From positions 4,745,001 to 4,757,528 of the forward strand of contig NC_015717.1 in NCBI RefSeq assembly GCF_000253295.1: DNA of 12,528 nucleotides. The letters are read 5' to 3'. A model generated the notes under the pieces. That model ran no database searches and was not told the origin of the DNA. It saw only the letters and a list, made by a program, of their open reading frames with translations. A program made the position numbers and the translations under genes. Origin of the DNA: Hyphomicrobium sp. MC1 (GTDB lineage Bacteria; Pseudomonadota; Alphaproteobacteria; Rhizobiales; Hyphomicrobiaceae). Below, one piece after another: positions 7,704 through 12,528 of the stretch (the stretch's first letter is position 1; the number at the start of each line of letters is the position of its first letter).

Positions 7704-7732
7704 AAGCTATGAATCGCTGCCGCCAGCGTCAA
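7704..7732 (-). promoter_or_regulatory. Sigma70-type promoter for the small secreted protein
   Basis: Read on the minus strand, TTGACG (7727-7732) is followed after exactly 17 bases by TAGCTT (7704-7709). The -35 box matches five of six consensus positions and the -10 box three of six. A transcript would start near 7697, giving a leader of about 45 nt that ends in a strong GAGGAGGT ribosome binding site. Confidence 0.5.
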
Positions 7733-7779
7733 TTGAACTTACGCTGAAGGGCAAAAAACGTAGTTCACGCTGTGGCCGA

Positions 7780-8568
7780 TCAGATCTTCCAGCCGCCGTG
7801 AATCGCCGCGATGCCGCCGGTCAGATTGCGATAGGCGACGCGCGAGAAACCAGCGTTACGAATCATGTCGGCGAAGGCTTCCTGCTTGGGGAAGCGGCGG
7901 ATGCTTTCGACGAGATAGCGATATGATTCCGAATCGCCCGCAGCCAGCTGACCGAGACGCGGAATGACCTCGAACGAGTGGAAGTCGTAGGCGCGATCGA
8001 GCAGCGGCACGCGGCATTCGGAAAATTCCAGACACAGGAAGCGTCCGCCGGGCTTCAGCACGCGGTAGGCTTCGGCAAGCGCCTTGTCGATGTGGGTCAC
8101 ATTGCGAATGCCGAACGCAATCGTATAGGCGTCCAAGCTCGCGTTCTCGAAAGGCAGCTCTTCGGCGTTGCCTTCGACACAGGTGATGCGGTTCTCAAGT
8201 CCTGCATCGGCGATGCGGCGGCGGCCGACGTCGAGCATCTCAGGGCTGATGTCGCAAATGACGGCGGTGGCGTTCGGCCCTGAATCTTTGGCGTAGCGGA
8301 TGGAAATGTCGCCGGTGCCGCCGGCAACGTCCAAAAGCTTGAACGGCGTGGCACTGCGCGGCGCGTTGAGCATCGTGATGAGTTCGCGCTTCCAGAGGCG
8401 ATGCAGGCCACCGGACATCAAGTCGTTCATCAGGTCGTAGCGATCGGCGACCGACGCGAAGACCTTGTTGACGAGCCCCTGGCGTTCGGTCTCGGGTACG
8501 GTGCGGAAGCCGAACGACGCGGTGCCCTGGCTTGCGGTTTCTGAGTTTTGATCCATATCCGGGACCAT
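7780..8568 (-). CDS. ubiE: UbiE, C-methyltransferase of ubiquinone/menaquinone synthesis
   Basis: UbiE transfers a methyl group from S-adenosylmethionine to the quinone ring precursor (COQ5 family). The 262 residues contain the first family signature around YDLMNDLMSGGLHRLWKR (44-61), the SAM-binding glycine motif LLDVAGGTGD (78-87), the acidic residue after strand 2 (CDISPEM), and the second signature RVLKPGGRFLCLEFS (169-183). The C-terminus IAAIHGGWKI is typical. The start is either ATG at 8568 or ATG at 8556 (MDQNSE); neither has a strong ribosome binding site, and the conserved region begins well inside both. It is divergent from mutM across 67 bases. Confidence 0.97.
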   Translation of the reverse strand: MVPDMDQNSETASQGTASFGFRTVPETERQGLVNKVFASVADRYDLMNDLMSGGLHRLWKRELITMLNAPRSATPFKLLDVAGGTGDISIRYAKDSGPNATAVICDISPEMLDVGRRRIADAGLENRITCVEGNAEELPFENASLDAYTIAFGIRNVTHIDKALAEAYRVLKPGGRFLCLEFSECRVPLLDRAYDFHSFEVIPRLGQLAAGDSESYRYLVESIRRFPKQEAFADMIRNAGFSRVAYRNLTGGIAAIHGGWKI

Positions 8569-8635
8569 AGCCGCTCACGAGCGGCAGCGCTATCGTCGGC
8601 GCGTCTCATCGTCAATTTCAGGTGACATTCCTCCT

Positions 8636-9514
8636 ATGCCCGAACTCCCCGAGGTCGAAACCGTGCGGCGGGGGCTGGCGCCGGTGCTGGTCGGCAGCCG
8701 GGTCGCGCGGATTGACGCGCGGCGGCCGGATTTGCGTTTTCCGCTGCCGGAACGGTTCGGCGAGCGGCTGGCGGGGCAAGACATCGTCGGGCTGGAGCGG
8801 CGCGCGAAATATCTGATTGCGACGCTTTCGAGCGGCGAGGATCTCGTCATGCATCTGGGCATGACCGGACGGTTTTCCGTCATCCATAAGGACTTCATCG
8901 ACCGGCCGGGGGACTACATCCACGATACGGGGCCTGATCCGGCGCACGATCATGTTGTGCTGCATCTCTCTGACGGGACGCAGGTGATCTACAACGATCC
9001 CAGGCGGTTCGGATTCATGGTCATGATGCCGCATGCGGAGCGGCCGGAGCATGCGCTGTTTCGCAAGCTCGGGGCGGAGCCATTGAGCGCCGAACTGACA
9101 GCCGAATATCTGGCGCGACGCGCGCTGGGCAAGAAGGTCAACCTCAAAGCGTTTCTGATGGACCAGCACATCGTGGCGGGGCTCGGCAACATCTACGTGT
9201 CTGAGGCGCTGTTTCAGGCGGGGCTATCGCCCGATCGTGTTGCGGCAACGTTGGCGAACCGTCGCGGAGGCATCGAGAAGGCCGAGAAGCTCGTCGTTGC
9301 GATCAAGGATGTTCTGCAACGGGCCATTGCAGCGGGCGGTTCGACGCTGCGCGATTACCGCAGTGCCGACGGCAAGAAGGGAGCATTCCAGGAACGGTTT
9401 GCCGTTTACGACCGGGAAGGCGGCATGTGTCCCACTCCTGGATGCGGCGGCGAAATCCGCCGCGCGGTGCATGCCGGGCGCGCGACGTTTTATTGCCGGC
9501 GGTGTCAGCGCTGA
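8636..9514 (+). CDS. mutM: Formamidopyrimidine-DNA glycosylase (MutM/Fpg)
   Basis: MutM removes 8-oxoguanine and formamidopyrimidines from DNA and cuts the abasic site. The N-terminus MPELPEVETV places the catalytic proline and Glu directly after Met1, and because processing must expose this proline the start is certain. K58 in RRAKYL is the conserved active-site lysine, NDPRRFG (120-126) is the lesion-pocket segment, GLGNIYVSEALF (182-193) belongs to the helix-two-turn-helix, and a C-x4-C-x16-C-x2-C zinc finger (C265, C270, C287, C290) closes the protein. At 292 residues it is longer than the E. coli enzyme mainly through an insertion near 84-104, as is common in Alphaproteobacteria. It is transcribed away from ubiE and converges with the membrane-protein pair across 7 bases. 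Confidence 0.98.
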   Translation: MPELPEVETVRRGLAPVLVGSRVARIDARRPDLRFPLPERFGERLAGQDIVGLERRAKYLIATLSSGEDLVMHLGMTGRFSVIHKDFIDRPGDYIHDTGPDPAHDHVVLHLSDGTQVIYNDPRRFGFMVMMPHAERPEHALFRKLGAEPLSAELTAEYLARRALGKKVNLKAFLMDQHIVAGLGNIYVSEALFQAGLSPDRVAATLANRRGGIEKAEKLVVAIKDVLQRAIAAGGSTLRDYRSADGKKGAFQERFAVYDREGGMCPTPGCGGEIRRAVHAGRATFYCRRCQR

Positions 9515-9521
9515 AGTGGTG

Positions 9522-10154
9522 TCAGCTTGCCGTTGAGGTGGCGGAGCGCTCGCACAGTGCGGCGTTCGTCTTGATCAGGATGACACTGATGCACATCACG
9601 GCAAAGCCGCCGCCGAGGAAAAGCTGGTTCGCGGCCCAGTCGCCTTTATGCGTTATGGCGAGTTTGCCGGCAGCGATCAGCCAGACAAGGCCGATGGCAA
9701 TCAAGATCGCCTGATAGCCTGCGATTTTCGCCATGCGGTCGAGCGACGATGTCTGTGCGAGCGGGTCGTTTGGGTTTGAAAGCCGCTTCAGGTAATAGCC
9801 GTAGGCGGCTGCAAACAGCATGCAGGCCGTACCGTATTCCCAGCCGTGCTGCCAACGTACGTGCGTACCCAGATAGATGGCGTAGAACGCCACGCCGCAC
9901 CAAAGGAATGCCAATGCAATCAGAAAGACGTTCGCGCGCATTGCTTCGCGCTGCGTGGCCATGGCCGATCCGTTTTCGGGGCGTTGCCAATGCGGGGCGT
10001 TGGTTCGCAGTGCGGCCATGATCATGACAGCCGAGAAAACAGCGGCGGCGACTGCCGAGTCCGCGATCTTCATCAGACGGCAGGCGAGATACATGGCGAT
10101 GAGAGCTGCGGCGAGTGTCACTGCCAACCAAGGCAGCGATGGGCGCAAGGTCAT
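9522..10154 (-). CDS. Six-segment membrane protein, tandem paralog A
   Basis: I do not recognise a named family. The 210-residue protein has about six hydrophobic helices (roughly 9-28, 32-50, 75-95, 106-122, 146-163, 176-195). Between helices 3 and 4 lies RWQHGW, and a DWA motif (172-174) precedes the last helix. The protein encoded directly upstream (10204-10782) shows the same topology and the same landmarks, so the two look like an old tandem duplication. The start is placed at 10154 because MTLRPSLPWLAV begins the first helix and a GGGGGAG run lies about 12 bases upstream; the open frame continues 62 codons upstream but overlaps the preceding gene. The gap to that gene is 49 bases, so the two are probably cotranscribed. 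Function is unknown; no catalytic or transport motif is visible. Confidence 0.78.
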   Translation of the reverse strand: MTLRPSLPWLAVTLAAALIAMYLACRLMKIADSAVAAAVFSAVMIMAALRTNAPHWQRPENGSAMATQREAMRANVFLIALAFLWCGVAFYAIYLGTHVRWQHGWEYGTACMLFAAAYGYYLKRLSNPNDPLAQTSSLDRMAKIAGYQAILIAIGLVWLIAAGKLAITHKGDWAANQLFLGGGFAVMCISVILIKTNAALCERSATSTAS

Positions 10155-10203
10155 GATGTCGGAAGCTCCCCCTTTTGGACGGCGCGGTGGCCTGCTCTCG
10201 AAC

Positions 10204-10782
10204 CTACATGCGTGAGCGCAGGGCGTCCAAGCTGATAGCTGCAATGGCGAGCGCACCAAAGAAGAAGATGTTGCATCCCGCCCAATCGGCGTGGGTCGCG
10301 GCGCGCGGAAACTTGTGATCGACGAATAGGCTGATGACACCGGCCGCCATGCCGATCACCTGAAACTGAAGAAGAAGCCGTCCCATCTTCACCAGCATGG
10401 CGTCGTCGCGTCCTGCGGAACGGTCGCGATCGAGAAGGACGGCGAAGCCGATGGTGGCGACGGCAGCGAACAGAAAGCCGATGAAAAACTGCCACCACTC
10501 GGCCCAGTGCTTATCCATAACGAAGAGGTACGTGATCAGGATCGCGAGTGCGGCCCAAGCCCAGACCAGAGCCAGATATCGCGCCGTCGAACTGGCGATG
10601 GCGCTCATCGGCGCGCCGATGTTCCTCAGCTTCTGGTGATCGCGGATGGCAATCAGGGCGAAGGCAATGCAGATGACCGCGACCGTCGCCAGCTGCAGGG
10701 CGGGCTGTTCTGCGGCGGCGGCCAGGACAGTCGCGCAAACAGTAGCCGCGAGAGAAAACAGCCAACCGGTCATGGACAACAT
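10204..10782 (-). CDS. Six-segment membrane protein, tandem paralog B
   Basis: This 192-residue unrecognised protein has about six hydrophobic segments (roughly 7-24, 31-46, 68-88, 97-117, 136-154, 170-187). Landmarks shared with the next gene are HWAEWW between helices 3 and 4, an LFAA step in helix 4, and ADWAGCN before helix 6. The start ATG at 10782 is preceded by GGGAGG with 10 bases spacing; a TTG at 10800 in frame would overlap that ribosome binding site and is rejected. The polar loop between helices 4 and 5 (LLDRDRSAGRDD) is likely cytoplasmic. It is the first gene of a two-gene minus-strand unit and is divergent from rpsT across 285 bases. Confidence 0.78.
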   Translation of the reverse strand: MLSMTGWLFSLAATVCATVLAAAAEQPALQLATVAVICIAFALIAIRDHQKLRNIGAPMSAIASSTARYLALVWAWAALAILITYLFVMDKHWAEWWQFFIGFLFAAVATIGFAVLLDRDRSAGRDDAMLVKMGRLLLQFQVIGMAAGVISLFVDHKFPRAATHADWAGCNIFFFGALAIAAISLDALRSRM

Positions 10783-10919
10783 TCTCTGGCGGCCTCCCAA
10801 TTCTGGATCAAAAGCATGTAAGTCGGGATGGACTTAGCGCAAATGGCGGCGCAAAGCGCTGCGACCGGCCGTCGGCGGCGGCTTTTGTGACGGATTCGTT
10901 CTTTTCCGGGTGGGCTTCA

Positions 10920-10948
10920 TTGACCGGCGGCCGTTAGGCGGGTATATC
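10920..10948 (+). promoter_or_regulatory. Sigma70-type promoter of rpsT
   Basis: TTGACC (10920-10925) and TATATC (10943-10948) are separated by exactly 17 bases. Five of six and four of six positions match consensus. The predicted transcript starts near 10955 and has a leader of about 113 nt before rpsT. Confidence 0.6.
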
Positions 10949-11024
10949 CCCCGCAAACCGTGCCTGGAGCGAAAATCCCGGGCCGACGATCAATATCTTC
11001 AACCCATTGCCGCGCTTAGCATTT

Positions 11025-11048
11025 TGCGAATGCGACGGCGCATTCGCA
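11025..11048 (+). promoter_or_regulatory. Perfect hairpin in the rpsT leader
   Basis: TGCGAATGCG (11025-11034) and CGCATTCGCA (11039-11048) form a perfect 10-bp stem with the 4-nt loop ACGG, ending 19 bases before the rpsT start codon and just upstream of its ribosome binding site. No U-run follows, so it is not a terminator. It may stabilise the mRNA, guide translation or bind S20; E. coli S20 represses its own translation. It could also be a dyad operator in DNA. Confidence 0.6.
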
Positions 11049-11067
11049 GCAAACGTAAGGACACCCA

Positions 11068-11334
11068 ATGGCAAATACGTCGTCGGCTAAGAAAGCCACG
11101 CGCCAGATGATCCGCCGCACCGAAATCAACAAGTCGCGCCGTTCGCGCGTCAAGTCCGAGGTTCGCTCGGTCGAGGAAGCTATCAAGTCGGGCGACCAAG
11201 CCAAGGCACTCGCTGCGCTTTCGGCCGCTGAACCGCTTCTCGTGCGCACCGCTCAGAAGGGCGTCATGCACAAGAAGACCGCAGCCCGGAAGGTTTCCAG
11301 GCTCGCTCAGCGTGTCAAGGCCATGAGCGCATAA
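11068..11334 (+). CDS. rpsT: 30S ribosomal protein S20
   Basis: S20 binds 16S rRNA early in assembly of the small subunit. The 88 residues begin MANTSSAKKATRQMIRR, are rich in Lys, Arg and Ala, and end in helical AARKVSRLAQRVKAMSA, which matches the three-helix-bundle family in length and composition. The start ATG at 11068 has AAGGA about 8 bases upstream. It is transcribed alone, with a clear promoter and terminator. In many Hyphomicrobiales rpsT lies just before dnaA; here other material follows first. Confidence 0.97.
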   Translation: MANTSSAKKATRQMIRRTEINKSRRSRVKSEVRSVEEAIKSGDQAKALAALSAAEPLLVRTAQKGVMHKKTAARKVSRLAQRVKAMSA

Positions 11335-11340
11335 CGCACT

Positions 11341-11656
11341 TGTGAATAAGGGGAGCCAATTTTTCTCCCTGTTGCATATTCGCTACGGTAAAGAGCGGGC
11401 CCGCCAACGGGCCCGCTGTTTTTTTATCGTCATTAATCGCCCGGAATCCGGCCCATTGGACGGGATGTTCTGATGCCGGATAAGTTGGGCGCTCCTTCGA
11501 GGCAGAGTCGGACGGCAAGAGAAAATGACGTCTGGGTGACGGTCGTGGCGGCGATGCAACCCAGAGTGTGTCGGTGGAAAAAATGCGAATAGAGTCAGAT
11601 GGTTTATGCACAGAGGTTGCGATGTGACTCGCGTTTTCACCAGTACCTGTGGACAA
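11341..11656. other. DnaA-box-like sites with a GANTC cluster
   Basis: Three 9-mers resemble the DnaA box TTATNCACA: TGTGAATAA at 11341-11349 (perfect on the minus strand), TTATGCACA at 11604-11612 (perfect on the plus strand) and TGTGGACAA at 11648-11656 (one mismatch, minus strand). Three GANTC sites, the target of the cell-cycle methylase CcrM, lie at 11505-11509, 11592-11596 and 11626-11630. Such features cluster at alphaproteobacterial replication origins and at DnaA-controlled promoters. The rpsT terminator lies inside this interval. Origin function is not shown. Confidence 0.4.
11394..11425 (+). terminator. Intrinsic terminator of rpsT
   Basis: AGCGGGCCCG (11394-11403), loop CCAA, and CGGGCCCGCT (11408-11417) form a perfect 10-bp stem, followed by G and then TTTTTTT (11419-11425). 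It lies 60 bases after the rpsT stop codon. Confidence 0.95.
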
Positions 11657-11801
11657 CTTTTGGTACGCCTCAATCGCCCCAATGGCTGCGCTGGGGTGCT
11701 TGTCGAAAAGAGGGTTAAGGGATAGTAAATTTCTAGTGGATGGCAGCGGGGTAAAGCGGTCGTTCGCACTGGTAAGTTCGGCGAGCGTAGCATTCGGGTC
11801 T
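11426..11801. other. Intergenic stretch without a recognised gene
   Basis: No open frame here has a convincing start, composition or family likeness. Minus-strand frames that span it also cross the rpsT terminator and look non-coding. The stretch includes two of the DnaA-box-like sites and all three GANTC sites described for 11341-11656, and a partial CtrA-like pattern TTAA-N7-TAAA at 11715-11729. No tRNA is visible. Confidence 0.6.
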
Positions 11802-11829
11802 TTGAAGCTTTGATGACCCGGACTGTATC
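11802..11829 (+). promoter_or_regulatory. Possible promoter of the rhodanese leader
   Basis: TTGAAG (11802-11807) and TGTATC (11824-11829) are 16 bases apart. The -10 box is weak, at three of six. The predicted start near 11836 falls just before the 5' arm of the structured element at 11839, which is the main reason to list it. A dyad, CGGGTC (11795-11800) with GACCCG (11815-11820), overlaps it and could be an operator. Confidence 0.3.
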
Positions 11830-11838
11830 GCCAAAATA

Positions 11839-11938
11839 GATAAAGACCTGCGTTTCAACTTGGGCGTTGCTTTGGCTAGCTCAAGAATAGCTGGGTATTC
11901 TCTGGTTGTGTCTGGGGATATTCTCGCGGGTCTTTATC
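11839..11938 (+). ncRNA. Candidate structured RNA or leader before the rhodanese gene
   Basis: The ends of this 100-base element pair over 14 positions: GATAAAGACCTGCG (11839-11852) with CGCGGGTCTTTATC (11925-11938), 13 Watson-Crick pairs and one G-U. Inside are two smaller hairpins, CAAC/GTTG (11856-11859/11866-11869) and AGAATA/TATTCT (11884-11889/11896-11901), so it can fold as a multi-branched junction closed by a long basal stem. It ends about 18 bases before the ribosome binding site of the downstream gene. It matches no RNA class I recognise (not tmRNA, SRP RNA or a familiar riboswitch). Alternatives are a DNA dyad, an attenuator, a small independent RNA or a short inverted-repeat remnant. 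Confidence 0.4.
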
Positions 11939-11967
11939 AGTACTTGTGTAAGGCGTGAGGGGAATTC

Positions 11968-12411
11968 GTGGAAAAAGTTGAGGCTTCTGGCGTCGAGGAC
12001 GTGTCCGTTCTCGAAACTTGGAAGCGTCTCGAAGGCGATCCGAAGACTGTTCTTGTTGATGTTCGGACGCGTGCCGAATGGGCGTTTGTGGGTGTGCCCG
12101 ACCTTTCGAAGATCAACAAGGACGTCATGCTGATCGAATGGCAGACGTTCCCCGACAGCCGGATCGCTCCGGACTTTATCGAACGATTGACGGCGGCGTT
12201 GGCCGCCAAGGGAGTCGAAAAGAATACTGAGATCTTTTTTATCTGCCGTTCGGGCGGGCGCAGCCGGATGGCTGCCGAGGCAATCGCCGGAGCGGGATAT
12301 TCGAGGTGTCGAAACGTCATGGAGGGCTTTGAGGGACCGTTAGACGCTGCCCAACACCGGAGCCAAATCGCAGGCTGGAAATTCGCCGGTCTCAACTGGC
12401 TGCAAGGGTAG
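11968..12411 (+). CDS. Rhodanese-domain sulfurtransferase
   Basis: The 147-residue protein is a single rhodanese domain, a family that carries a persulfide on an active-site cysteine for sulfur transfer or cyanide detoxification. Visible landmarks are the LVDVRTRAEW motif (29-38), the active-site loop CRSGGRS (C93-S99) following the strand IFFIC, and MAAEAIAGAG after it. The C-terminus ends GWKFAGLNWLQG, a tail seen in alphaproteobacterial single-domain rhodaneses. There is no signal peptide, so it is cytosolic. The start is GTG at 11968, with GAGGGGA five to eleven bases upstream; no ATG offers a better choice. A foldable leader precedes it and suggests post-transcriptional control. Its sulfur acceptor is unknown. 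Confidence 0.92.
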   Translation: MEKVEASGVEDVSVLETWKRLEGDPKTVLVDVRTRAEWAFVGVPDLSKINKDVMLIEWQTFPDSRIAPDFIERLTAALAAKGVEKNTEIFFICRSGGRSRMAAEAIAGAGYSRCRNVMEGFEGPLDAAQHRSQIAGWKFAGLNWLQG

Positions 12412-12474
12412 CAAGACGTCACACGGAAGGCACGGCACCGGAAGGCAGAGGGTAATGCCGGACGGTGATGAGGG

Positions 12475-12510
12475 GGGACGCTTTCAGGCGTCCCGCGTTA
12501 TCAGCGGGAG
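12475..12510 (+). promoter_or_regulatory. Two mutually exclusive hairpins before the last start codon
   Basis: Hairpin 1 pairs GGGACGC (12475-12481) with GCGTCCC (12488-12494). Hairpin 2 pairs TCCCGC (12491-12496) with GCGGGA (12504-12509). They share TCCC at 12491-12494, so only one can form at a time. Hairpin 2 covers the GGGAG ribosome binding site (12506-12510) of the ATG at 12520, and hairpin 1 would free it. No U-run follows hairpin 1, so it is at best a weak terminator of the rhodanese gene. Confidence 0.4.
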
Positions 12511-12519
12511 TACATCACT

Positions 12520-12528
12520 ATGCAGGCA
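12520..12528 (+). CDS. Start of a further gene, cut by the window end
   Basis: ATG at 12520 is preceded by GGGAG with nine bases spacing, which is a good start site, but only three codons (M-Q-A) are inside the window. In related genomes dnaA often lies downstream of rpsT, so dnaA is a reasonable guess from context; the sequence here cannot confirm it. Confidence 0.4.

Noticed and set aside
7733..7779. T-rich run after ubiE (minus strand) as a terminator
   Set aside because: The run of six U follows only a 3-bp potential stem.
8618..9169. Minus-strand frame of 183 codons
   Set aside because: It is antisense to mutM and has no family likeness.
10155..10340. N-terminal extension of membrane protein A
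   Set aside because: It overlaps the 3' end of gene B and is hydrophilic and Ser/Arg/Pro-rich, unlike the protein proper.
11473..11592. Plus-strand 39-codon frame starting MPDKLG
   Set aside because: It has no clear ribosome binding site and no recognisable features; a frame this short is expected by chance.
11383..11793. Minus-strand frames of 113 and 136 codons after rpsT
   Set aside because: They overlap each other in different frames, run into the rpsT terminator hairpin and have no protein-like character.
12439..12477. Known riboswitch (fluoride, cobalamin or TPP type) in the leader before 12520
   Set aside because: Some short strings look similar (GGTGATGAGG, CCGGAAGGCAG), but the consensus cores and their order do not fit.

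Overview
The window reads as chromosome of an alphaproteobacterium, most likely order Hyphomicrobiales and possibly a Hyphomicrobium relative. The grounds are the alphaproteobacterial 23S 3' end and 5S sequences, GC-rich codon use, and the gene set ubiB, ubiE, mutM and rpsT in an order familiar from that order, where dnaA commonly follows rpsT. The genus is inference.

Layout. Positions 1 to about 738 are the 3' part of a 23S rRNA, followed by a short spacer, a 5S rRNA inside a long processing stem, and a strong intrinsic terminator; no tRNA-fMet follows the 5S. Next come a GT-A-type glycosyltransferase-like gene (+) and, convergent with it, a single-pass membrane protein with a proline-rich stalk (-). 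A two-gene operon (+) encodes a periplasmic cupredoxin and an FTR1-family iron permease and ends at a bidirectional terminator shared with a DUF1348 protein (-). A carboxymuconolactone decarboxylase/AhpD-like gene (+) diverges from the DUF1348 gene. The ubiquinone genes ubiB and ubiE (both -) are separated by a small secreted cysteine-containing protein that has its own promoter, ribosome binding site and terminator. mutM (+) diverges from ubiE. Two tandem genes (-) for six-segment membrane proteins look like diverged paralogs of each other. rpsT (+) has a good promoter, a leader hairpin and a terminator. About 540 bases without a convincing gene follow, holding DnaA-box-like and GANTC sites and a roughly 100-nt foldable element just before a rhodanese gene (+). 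The window ends in a short leader with two mutually exclusive hairpins and the first three codons of another gene.

How the genes work together. UbiE and UbiB act in ubiquinone synthesis, MutM repairs oxidised guanine, and S20 and the rRNAs belong to the ribosome. The cupredoxin and FTR1 probably form a compact iron-uptake system. The rest are accessory or unknown.

I found no mobile element, CRISPR array or phage gene. The most interesting leads are the structured element ahead of the rhodanese gene, the DnaA-box/GANTC cluster after rpsT, the tandem membrane-protein pair, and the alternative hairpins before the last start codon. None of them is proven to be a new system.
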